This document shows, in pieces, positions 6,888 through 11,830 of a stretch of 11,830 bases of DNA (positions are counted from its first letter, which is position 1; every line of letters begins with the position of its first letter). The position numbers were made by a program, and so were the translations under genes. This DNA is from Lysobacterales bacterium (GTDB lineage: Bacteria; Pseudomonadota; Gammaproteobacteria; Xanthomonadales; SZUA-36): assembly GCA_013213875.1 (NCBI GenBank), contig JABSSV010000128.1:1-11830 (forward strand), in the 5' to 3' direction. Under the pieces are notes generated by a model that was not told where the DNA came from, ran no database searches, and worked only from the letters and a program-made list of their open reading frames with translations.

Positions 6888-7265
6888 CTAGCCCTGAGTG
6901 TCCCGGGCCAGCGGCTCCAGCTGCAGCTCTATGGCCAGCGCGCCATCGGTCATGGCCACGGACTCGCCGGGCGTCACCAGCAGTCGCGGCTGACTGTCCA
7001 GGCGCCCGCTGCTAAAGCGCAGCCGCACAAAAACGTCTCCGTTACCGGCCGGCTCAGCACTGGCCGCGAGCCGGTAGCTGACCGCTCCCGGTGAGAGCTG
7101 TTGATAAACCGCTTCTTCCCCATCCACCAGATCCAGCTGCTGGCGCGCGATCTCCTCACCCAGATGGGTAAAAACAAAGGTCGCGCGGTAATTGGAATCG
7201 GCGTTCGCGTTGAAGGTGCACAGCGCTAGCAGCGCTGCCAAAAAACCGAGAGTCATTAATTTCAT
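6888..7265 (-). CDS. Small exported hypothetical protein (beta-rich, about 103 residues mature)
   Basis: A 125-residue protein starting at ATG 7265-7263 with a GGAGA ribosome site (7275-7271) six bases upstream. Residues 1-22 form a typical Sec signal peptide ending N-A-N-A before Asp23. The mature part has no cysteine and no membrane segment. It alternates hydrophobic and polar residues as in a beta-sandwich, with two similar half-motifs: LDLVDGEEAVYQQL (44-57) and LLVTPGESVAMTDG (95-108), each a strand, a Gly-Glu turn, and another strand. I have seen similar layouts in short periplasmic proteins of gammaproteobacteria but cannot assign a name or function. It is divergent from the AhpD-like gene (163 bases between starts) and convergent with ilvE. 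The stop is TAG. Confidence 0.75.
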   Translation of the reverse strand: MKLMTLGFLAALLALCTFNANADSNYRATFVFTHLGEEIARQQLDLVDGEEAVYQQLSPGAVSYRLAASAEPAGNGDVFVRLRFSSGRLDSQPRLLVTPGESVAMTDGALAIELQLEPLARDTQG

Positions 7266-7428
7266 GGTGTTCTCCGGCCCGGCGATAGGCGACCAGGCGC
7301 AATGGGACTTGCACCCCCAAGCTACCGAAGGCCGAGGCGCTTGGCAAATTTGCCCGCTGCCACCGGACGCTACTCAGCCACCCGGTGCTTGGGTAAGCTG
7401 TGACCCTCGCAACCACCGGATAACGATC

Positions 7429-7782
7429 ATGGATGCTTCTTTCGACGCCTTTCTGGAACGCCGCAAGCGCGGCAACGAAAAACTGCTGGCAACCGACAAT
7501 ATGGCCATCAAGCGCTTTATGAGCCTGGACAAGCAGGTCTATGGTGACGGTGCCCTGTCCGTAAAAAACAAGGAACTTATGGGGCTGGTGGCTTCGGCCG
7601 TACTGCGCTGCAACGACTGTATCGACTACCACCTGCAACGCTGCGTGGAGGAAGGCTGCGATAAACAGGAACTGGACGAGGCGCTAGCCGTGGCCTTGAT
7701 GGTGGGCGGCTCGATCGTTATCCCGCATGCGCGCCATGCTGCGGAAACACTGGATCAGCTTGGCGTGAGTCCTGAGACCTAG
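7429..7782 (+). CDS. Carboxymuconolactone decarboxylase / AhpD-like family protein
   Basis: A 117-residue all-helical protein of the CMD/AhpD superfamily. The core shows LVASAVLRCNDCIDYHLQRC, in which C61-x-x-C64 and H68 form the redox CxxCxxxH signature of AhpD-type members. These act as thiol peroxidase or disulfide reductase partners; true decarboxylases lack the CxxC. Two further cysteines, C72 and C77, are present, which is unusual for such a small domain. The frame stays open upstream to 7192, but the ATG at 7429 is chosen because the domain starts there, a GGA lies eight bases upstream, and the longer version would run into the divergent exported-protein gene. No peroxiredoxin gene is adjacent, so its partner is unknown. 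Its TAG stop overlaps the stop of the convergent NYN gene. Confidence 0.85.
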   Translation: MDASFDAFLERRKRGNEKLLATDNMAIKRFMSLDKQVYGDGALSVKNKELMGLVASAVLRCNDCIDYHLQRCVEEGCDKQELDEALAVALMVGGSIVIPHARHAAETLDQLGVSPET

Positions 7783-8618
7783 TCGCGGCGGAAATCCGTA
7801 ATGATGTAGCCACCGGACTTGCTGTCATGCTCCAGGGCCAGTAGCTCGCTTTGCTCCATGTCTTCCAGCAAGCTGCCAAAAGACCGGAAGCCGTGATAGT
7901 TCTCTGAAAATGACGGCTTCCTTCGCTTGATGGCCTGCTTCACCATAGACCCCCAGATATTGCTCTGGTCGTCACGCTCACTGCTGATGTCTTCCAGCGT
8001 CGAGAGCACCAGCTCATGGGCTTTCTTGCGACGCTCCTCACCCTTGCGCGCATGATTGCCATTGGTCGCAGCTGCGGGCTGCTCGGTCGCCGGCTCGGCG
8101 GCCTCCGTCGGTGCCGCACCGCGCGATTTGGGCGTGCGGCGTTTGGCTTTGCGCACAATATCTTCGTAGTAGATAAACTCATCGCAATTAGCGATCAGCA
8201 AGTCAGAAGTGGACTCCTTAACGCCCACGCCTATGACCAGCTTGTTGTTCTCACGCAGCTTGGATACCAGCGGTGAAAAGTCCGAATCGCCGGAGATGAT
8301 AACGAAACAGTCAACGTGTGATTTGGTGTAACAAAGATCCAGGGCATCAACCACCATGCGAATATCTGCCGAATTTTTACCCGATTGACGTCGGTGCGGG
8401 ATATCGATCAGCTCAAAGCTGGCCTCATGCATATCGCGTTTGAAATCTTTATACCTCTCCCAGTCGCAGTAGGCTTTTTTCACCACGATATTGCCCTTCA
8501 CCAGCAGCCGCTCCAACACCTCCTGAATGTCGAAGCGGGCGTAGCGTGCATCACGCACACCCAAGGCGATATTTTCAAAATCGCAGTACAGGGCCAGATT
8601 TTTGGTGCCGTTGCTCAT
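7779..8618 (-). CDS. NYN domain (LabA/PIN-like) putative RNase with C-terminal OST-HTH/LOTUS-like domain
   Basis: A 279-residue two-domain protein. Residues 5-157 form a NYN domain of the LabA/MARF1-like group: L-Y-C-D13-F-E-N16 at the first acidic site, K81-N-S-A-D85-I-R with D91 following, and I-I-S-G-D111-S-D113-F. These acidic residues match the metal-binding cluster of PIN-fold nucleases, so RNA cleavage is likely. A Lys/Ala/Pro/Thr-rich, presumably disordered linker (about 158-198) leads to a C-terminal domain (199-279). Its pattern, ending SFSENYHGFRSFGSLLEDME and GGYIITDF, resembles the OST-HTH/LOTUS RNA-binding winged helix. The start is ATG 8618-8616, with AAGGA nine bases upstream. 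An upstream in-frame ATG at 8729 would overlap srkA and adds nothing recognisable. It is divergent from srkA (79 bases). The target RNA is unknown. Confidence 0.87.
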   Translation of the reverse strand: MSNGTKNLALYCDFENIALGVRDARYARFDIQEVLERLLVKGNIVVKKAYCDWERYKDFKRDMHEASFELIDIPHRRQSGKNSADIRMVVDALDLCYTKSHVDCFVIISGDSDFSPLVSKLRENNKLVIGVGVKESTSDLLIANCDEFIYYEDIVRKAKRRTPKSRGAAPTEAAEPATEQPAAATNGNHARKGEERRKKAHELVLSTLEDISSERDDQSNIWGSMVKQAIKRRKPSFSENYHGFRSFGSLLEDMEQSELLALEHDSKSGGYIITDFRRD

Positions 8619-8627
8619 GCGAGCGGA

Positions 8628-8632
8628 TCCTT
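8628..8632 (-). promoter_or_regulatory. Shine-Dalgarno site fixing the NYN gene start
   Basis: AAGGA on the minus strand, nine bases ahead of ATG 8618-8616. This favours the 279-residue product over the longer frame beginning at 8729. Confidence 0.5.
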
Positions 8633-8645
8633 GCAGAAAGCCCCA

Positions 8646-8654
8646 TGCTACACC
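8646..8654 (+). promoter_or_regulatory. Possible extended -10 for srkA
   Basis: TGC-TACACC resembles a TGn-extended -10, matching three of six core positions plus the TG. No properly spaced -35 is visible. It would place the downstream hairpin (8668-8686) inside the srkA leader. Confidence 0.22.
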
Positions 8655-8667
8655 CTGCGGCGTGACA

Positions 8668-8686
8668 AGGGGGCACGGAACCCCCT
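8668..8686. repeat. AGGGGG / CCCCCT hairpin just upstream of srkA
   Basis: A perfect 6-bp stem (8668-8673 with 8681-8686) with a 7-base loop, five of the pairs G-C, ending 11 bases before the first possible srkA ATG. In RNA it would be stable and close enough to influence ribosome loading. In DNA it could be a protein site serving both divergent genes. Confidence 0.4.
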
Positions 8687-8697
8687 GAACGGCTAAG

Positions 8698-9702
8698 ATG
8701 CCCGCCATGACGGACGCTACGGACAACACACCTTACTACGAGCTCGGACCGGATACGGTGCTGCGCGCCGTGGAGTCCATCGGCCTGCTCTGTGACGGGC
8801 GTTTGCTGGCGCTGAACAGCTATGAAAACCGGGTATACCAGGTTGGGCTGGAAGAGGCCGCGCCGCTGGTAGCGAAATTCTATCGACCCGGCCGCTGGAG
8901 CGACGCACAGATTCTGGAGGAGCATGCCTTCGCGGGGCAGTTGGCCGCACAGGAGATACCACTGGTGCCACCGCTGGCTTTTGAAGGCCAGACCCTGCAT
9001 CACTTTGAAGGCTTTCGTTTCGCCCTGTTTGAACGCCGCGGTGGCCACGCACCCGAACTGGACCAGCGGGACACGCGGCTCTGGCTGGGACGCTTTATGG
9101 GCCGCATCCACGCGGTCGGCGCGGCGCAGGACTTCCAGCACCGGCCCGCGCTCACACCGCAGCGCTTTGGCGATGACGCGCTGGCCACCATTGCGGAAGG
9201 CCCCTGGCTACCCGCTCACCTACACACGGCCTTTGCCAGCCTCGGCGAAGACCTGATGGCACATGTGCGCGCCGCCTGGGAACGCACCGGAGCCATCAAT
9301 CCCATTCGCCTGCATGGAGACTGTCATGTGGGCAATATCCTGTGGCGGGACGGACCGTTTTTTGTCGATCTTGACGATTGCCAGTCGGGCCCGGCCGTGC
9401 AGGACCTGTGGATGTTTCTGTCAGGGGAGCGCGAAGAAATGGCCCTGCAGATGAAGGATTTACTGGACGGCTACCGGGAATTCGCGCCGTTCCCTATGGC
9501 CCAGCTGCAGCTCATTGAAGCACTGCGCACGATGCGCATGCTCTACCACGCTGCCTGGCTGGCACGACGCTGGGCCGATCCCGCTTTTCCCCGCGCCTTC
9601 CCATGGTTCGGCGAGCCCCGCTACTGGGAAGAATTGGTGCTCGGGCTGCGCGAGCAGTTGGCGCGCATGCAGGAGCCTGCGCTCGAGCTACCCTGGGATT
9701 GA
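8698..9702 (+). CDS. srkA: Stress response serine/threonine kinase (SrkA/RdoA/YihE)
   Basis: A 334-residue cytoplasmic kinase-like protein of the aminoglycoside phosphotransferase fold, matching SrkA, which in E. coli protects stressed cells and counters MazF-type death. Motifs: LNSYENRVYQVG (39-50) in the nucleotide loop; L-V-A-K60-F-Y-R-P with the ATP-binding lysine; EEH (74-76); the catalytic loop L-H-G-D208-C-H-V-G-N213-I-L-W-R-D; and the metal-binding F-V-D225-L-D-D. The C-terminal half (YHAAWLARRWADPAFPRAFP) is also typical. Length matches the family (about 325-335). Starts at 8698 or 8707 (three codons later) are both possible, and neither has a strong Shine-Dalgarno. In E. coli the gene precedes dsbA; here no dsbA follows and the next gene is slyX in convergent orientation, four bases away. 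Confidence 0.92.
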   Translation: MPAMTDATDNTPYYELGPDTVLRAVESIGLLCDGRLLALNSYENRVYQVGLEEAAPLVAKFYRPGRWSDAQILEEHAFAGQLAAQEIPLVPPLAFEGQTLHHFEGFRFALFERRGGHAPELDQRDTRLWLGRFMGRIHAVGAAQDFQHRPALTPQRFGDDALATIAEGPWLPAHLHTAFASLGEDLMAHVRAAWERTGAINPIRLHGDCHVGNILWRDGPFFVDLDDCQSGPAVQDLWMFLSGEREEMALQMKDLLDGYREFAPFPMAQLQLIEALRTMRMLYHAAWLARRWADPAFPRAFPWFGEPRYWEELVLGLREQLARMQEPALELPWD

Positions 9703-9706
9703 ACCG

Positions 9707-9934
9707 CTAATAGTGTGGCGGCACTTCATCGGCCGCGGAAAAGCTGCCGCCGCCAGCATCACGCATTTCATCCAGACGCAGCACCAGAGCTTTGAGCTGA
9801 CGCTTAAGCTCTAAAAGCTCCCGGTCCTGCCGCGCCACCGTGTCGTCGAGACGGCGCTGCAGCTCTTCCTGAAACGCCATCTGTGTTTCCAGTTCTTCCA
9901 CGCGTGACCGGAGTGCGACCAGCTCGCTACTCAT
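9707..9934 (-). CDS. slyX: SlyX family coiled-coil protein
   Basis: A 75-residue cytoplasmic protein of the SlyX family, function unknown. Nearly all of residues 3-60 is a heptad-patterned coiled coil (LRSRVEELETQMAFQEELQR, then LDDTVARQDRELLELKRQLK). The tail ends in the family's characteristic P-P-H-Y, followed by TAG. Length is standard for SlyX (about 70-80). Its ATG overlaps the TGA of the preceding VOC gene as ATGA, so the two form an operon with coupled translation. The stop lies four bases from the convergent srkA stop. Confidence 0.92.
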   Translation of the reverse strand: MSSELVALRSRVEELETQMAFQEELQRRLDDTVARQDRELLELKRQLKALVLRLDEMRDAGGGSFSAADEVPPHY

Positions 9935-10356
9935 GACGGGTCTCCTTCTTCAGCAGACGGCAGCTCTGCCGGCGGCTCCCACAGCTCAACGCGATTACCA
10001 TCGGGATCCACAAACCAGCCGAAACGGCCGAAATCCGCTTCTTCACGCTCCTCCAGCACCTCCGCGCCGGCGAGCTTAACGCGCAGCAGGGCCGCATTCA
10101 GATCGTCCACCACCAGATTAATCATGAAACTCTGCCCGGAGGGCCCGAAATACTGCGTGTCCCGGCCAAAAGCGCTCCAGACCGTAAAAGCATTCTCAGG
10201 CATGTCATGAGGCGCAAAGCTGGTGCCCCGGGTATCACCCCAGGCCTCAATCTCCAACCCCAGATGCGCTCGATACCATTCACCCAGCTGAACCGGATCG
10301 GAAGATCGAAAGAAAACCCCACCGATGCCCAGCGCGCGTCCTTTTGATGTGCCCAT
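9931..10356 (-). CDS. VOC superfamily (glyoxalase/bleomycin resistance/dioxygenase) protein
   Basis: A 141-residue single-domain vicinal oxygen chelate protein with two beta-alpha-beta-beta-beta modules. Module 1 begins IGGVFFRSSDP (11-21) with EWYRAHLGLE; module 2 begins SFMINLVVDDLNAAL (76-90) and ends F-V-D-P-D-G-N-R-V-E124-L-W-E-P-P, where E124 is the expected metal ligand. The first-module position usually held by His is not His here (GIGGVFF), so metal binding may be altered or lost. The substrate cannot be predicted. The ATG at 10356-10354 is chosen because the domain begins there and GAGA lies eight bases upstream. The open frame continues to 10509 but that would run through the divergent lipoprotein gene. 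First gene of a VOC-slyX operon. Confidence 0.86.
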   Translation of the reverse strand: MGTSKGRALGIGGVFFRSSDPVQLGEWYRAHLGLEIEAWGDTRGTSFAPHDMPENAFTVWSAFGRDTQYFGPSGQSFMINLVVDDLNAALLRVKLAGAEVLEEREEADFGRFGWFVDPDGNRVELWEPPAELPSAEEGDPS

Positions 10357-10385
10357 GTCTGATCTCAAGCTACCTAGTAAAGCGC

Positions 10386-10391
10386 ATGATA
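10386..10391 (-). promoter_or_regulatory. Candidate -10 box for the VOC-slyX operon
   Basis: TATCAT on the minus strand (10391-10386) matches the sigma70 -10 consensus in five of six positions. It would start transcription about 20-25 bases before the VOC ATG. No good -35 lies 16-18 bases upstream. Confidence 0.3.
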
Positions 10392-10417
10392 GCGCAGCAA
10401 GTCCCGCTACAGGCTGT

Positions 10418-10425
10418 GCTAGGCT
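10418..10425 (+). promoter_or_regulatory. Candidate -10 for the phospholipase D-like lipoprotein gene
   Basis: A TG dinucleotide just upstream (10416-10417) with GC then TAGGCT (10420-10425) resembles a sigma70 -10 by its TA and final T. It lies 28 bases before the lipoprotein ATG. No matching -35 is seen, so support is weak. Confidence 0.2.
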
Positions 10426-10453
10426 GCGAGTGACGGAAGTGATCGGAACCTTT

Positions 10454-11830
10454 ATGCGTCTTTCCAGCCTGGCCTGTCTGCTGCTTTTCTTGCTGAACGG
10501 TTGCACCACTATCCCCGATCAGTTTGAGCAACAAGCGAGCAGCGCGTGGCACGAACCGGAGTCCACGCGCATGGGCGCTTTCTTTCAACAAAGTGATGGC
10601 GCCGGCGCCGGACGCTCCGGCGTGCGCCTGCTACCCCGCGGTGACGAGGCATTTGTGACCCGCTTCGCGCTGGCGGCTCAGGCGGAACATACGCTGGACC
10701 TCCAGTATTACCTCTGGAAAGGCGACACCACCGGCCAGGCGCTGTTGCATCAGGTACTGGAGGCCGCTGACCGGGGCGTGCGGGTACGCATCCTGATCGA
10801 CGACATCTACCACCGTGGCCGCGATCAGGTCTACGCGTCCATCAACACCCATCCGCAGGTTGAGGTGCGGGTTTTTAATCCGGTCGGCGCCCGGGGGCTG
10901 GGCCGTAACCTGAACTTTATCGGTCGCAAGGGTGAGCTCAATCACCGCATGCACAACAAAATTTTTCTGGTCGACAATGCGGTCGCCATACTGGGCGGCA
11001 GAAATATTGGTGATGACTACTTTGGCATCGATCCCAAGCTCAACTTTCGGGATTTGGACGTGCTGACCGTGGGCCCGGCCGCGCGGGAAGCCGGGGCTGC
11101 CTTCGACGAATACTGGAATTCGCGCCATGCGGTGCCCGTTGAAGTGATCTTTACCCAGACCCTGTCGCCGACACAGCTACAGGGCATGCGTGCGGCACTG
11201 GATGACCGGCTGGGTGATTTTCTCGCCGCCATGCCCTACCGCGTGCCGCTGGCGCAGCCGGAATTAGAAGCACGACTGCGCGCCCTGGAACAGGGCATGG
11301 ACTGGGCACCGGCGGAGGTCGTGGTCGACACGCTGGAACGTTTTGAAGGCGGACAAACCTCCGCCTTCGTCAAGCTCGCGGAACGCTTGCACCCGGAAAT
11401 GAAAGAGGAAGTGGTGGTGCAGACGGCCTACCTGATTCCTACGCAGGAAGGCATTGCTGCCATCGCTGGCGATATCGAGCGCGGCGTTCGCTATCAGGTG
11501 ATGACCAATTCCCTGCTGTCCAATAACCACCTGTCCGTCCATGGACATTACAAAAAGTACCGCAAGCCGCTGCTGGAAGCAGGGGTAGAGCTTTATGAAC
11601 TGCGCGCCGATGCGGCTCTGCTGGCCTATTACGATTCCCTGGATGACCGCGCCGACAACGCGCACGCTGGCCTGCATACGAAAGCATTTGTCATCGACCG
11701 GCGCTACAGCATGATCGGGTCCTTCAATATGGATCCGCGCTCCCGCATCTGGAACTCGGAAATCGGTCTGCTGGTGGACAGCGAGGCATTTGCGCAACGC
11801 GTATTGGCCGAGATGGAGGATGAATTCGCG
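10454..11830 (+). CDS. Phospholipase D family lipoprotein (cardiolipin synthase ClsC-like), 3' end beyond window
   Basis: 459 codons are present and the frame is still open at the right edge. The ATG at 10454 has GGAA seven bases upstream. Residues 1-17 form a lipoprotein signal with lipobox L-N-G-C17 and Thr at +2, so a membrane-anchored periplasmic protein is expected. Two HKD half-sites define the fold: H167-N-K169-(4)-D174, followed by AILGGRNIGDDYF, and H408-T-K410-(4)-D415, followed by MIGSFNMDPRS. Between them is a charged insert (about 240-310). Each half begins with the typical strand-turn pattern (LDLQYYLWKGDTTG; VVQTAYLIPT). The layout matches ClsC/YmdC-like proteins, which transfer phosphatidyl groups between lipids, but a plain phospholipase D cannot be excluded. 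Family length of about 500 suggests only some 40 residues are missing. No ymdB-type macrodomain gene precedes it here. Confidence 0.9.
   Translation, partial: MRLSSLACLLLFLLNGCTTIPDQFEQQASSAWHEPESTRMGAFFQQSDGAGAGRSGVRLLPRGDEAFVTRFALAAQAEHTLDLQYYLWKGDTTGQALLHQVLEAADRGVRVRILIDDIYHRGRDQVYASINTHPQVEVRVFNPVGARGLGRNLNFIGRKGELNHRMHNKIFLVDNAVAILGGRNIGDDYFGIDPKLNFRDLDVLTVGPAAREAGAAFDEYWNSRHAVPVEVIFTQTLSPTQLQGMRAALDDRLGDFLAAMPYRVPLAQPELEARLRALEQGMDWAPAEVVVDTLERFEGGQTSAFVKLAERLHPEMKEEVVVQTAYLIPTQEGIAAIAGDIERGVRYQVMTNSLLSNNHLSVHGHYKKYRKPLLEAGVELYELRADAALLAYYDSLDDRADNAHAGLHTKAFVIDRRYSMIGSFNMDPRSRIWNSEIGLLVDSEAFAQRVLAEMEDEFA

Noticed and set aside
7192..7428. Longer N-terminus for the AhpD-like protein
   Set aside because: It would overlap the start of the divergent exported protein, and the conserved domain plus a reasonable ribosome site begin at 7429.
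8619..8729. Upstream start for the NYN protein
   Set aside because: The extension overlaps srkA coding sequence; AAGGA supports the ATG at 8618.
10357..10509. Upstream extension of the VOC protein
   Set aside because: It runs through the divergent lipoprotein gene start and intergenic region; the domain begins at the chosen Met.
10631..11797. Minus-strand open frames at 10631-11128 and 11264-11797
   Set aside because: They are antisense to the phospholipase D-like lipoprotein with both HKD motifs intact on the plus strand.
1..11830. CRISPR arrays, tRNAs, insertion sequences, phage or defence genes
   Set aside because: I looked for spaced direct repeats, cloverleaf-like arms, transposase motifs and paired inverted ends, and saw none.

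Overview
The window reads as a stretch of gammaproteobacterial chromosome. It is GC-rich (roughly 60% by eye) and very densely packed. The gene set points to that class: SlyX, the SrkA/RdoA/YihE-type kinase, a short IlvE, a POT peptide transporter and a lipoprotein of the phospholipase D superfamily. I cannot name a genus. I see no tRNA, rRNA, CRISPR array, insertion sequence or phage gene. Most genes belong to recognisable families, and I did not find a convincing new multi-gene system.

Layout. Positions 1-1054 hold the N-terminal half of a DUF885-family lipoprotein on the minus strand. Its family resemblance stops near position 103. On the other strand, positions 1-100 read as the last strands of an ASH/choice-of-anchor-D type beta-sandwich, so a rearrangement breakpoint or assembly join near 100 is likely. 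A perfect 10-bp hairpin (1118-1140) separates this from a minus-strand POT family peptide:proton symporter (1161-2816). A gene-free stretch (2817-3165) follows. Then comes a plus-strand pair, a Tat-exported sulfite oxidase-type molybdoenzyme and an overlapping mono-haem cytochrome c (3166-4825), which look like a SorAB-type sulfite dehydrogenase. Convergent to it is an EgtD-like histidine methyltransferase (4822-5784), divergent from ilvE (5968-6885).

A small exported hypothetical protein (minus, 6888-7265) is divergent from an AhpD/carboxymuconolactone decarboxylase-like protein (plus, 7429-7782). A NYN-domain nuclease with a C-terminal OST-HTH/LOTUS-like domain (minus, 7779-8618) is divergent from srkA (plus, 8698-9702). 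A two-gene minus-strand operon (VOC protein then slyX, 10356 down to 9707) is divergent from a phospholipase D-like lipoprotein that runs off the right edge (10454-11830).

How the genes work together. The only clear functional unit is sorA-sorB: sulfite oxidation in the periplasm with electrons passed to a haem c. VOC-slyX are translationally coupled by an ATGA overlap. The rest is a string of single genes in alternating orientation. All four convergent junctions are extremely tight (4-base overlap, 2-base gap, 4-base overlap, 4-base gap). In two of them both genes end within one shared CTAG, and seven of the eleven visible stop codons are TAG, normally the rarest bacterial stop.
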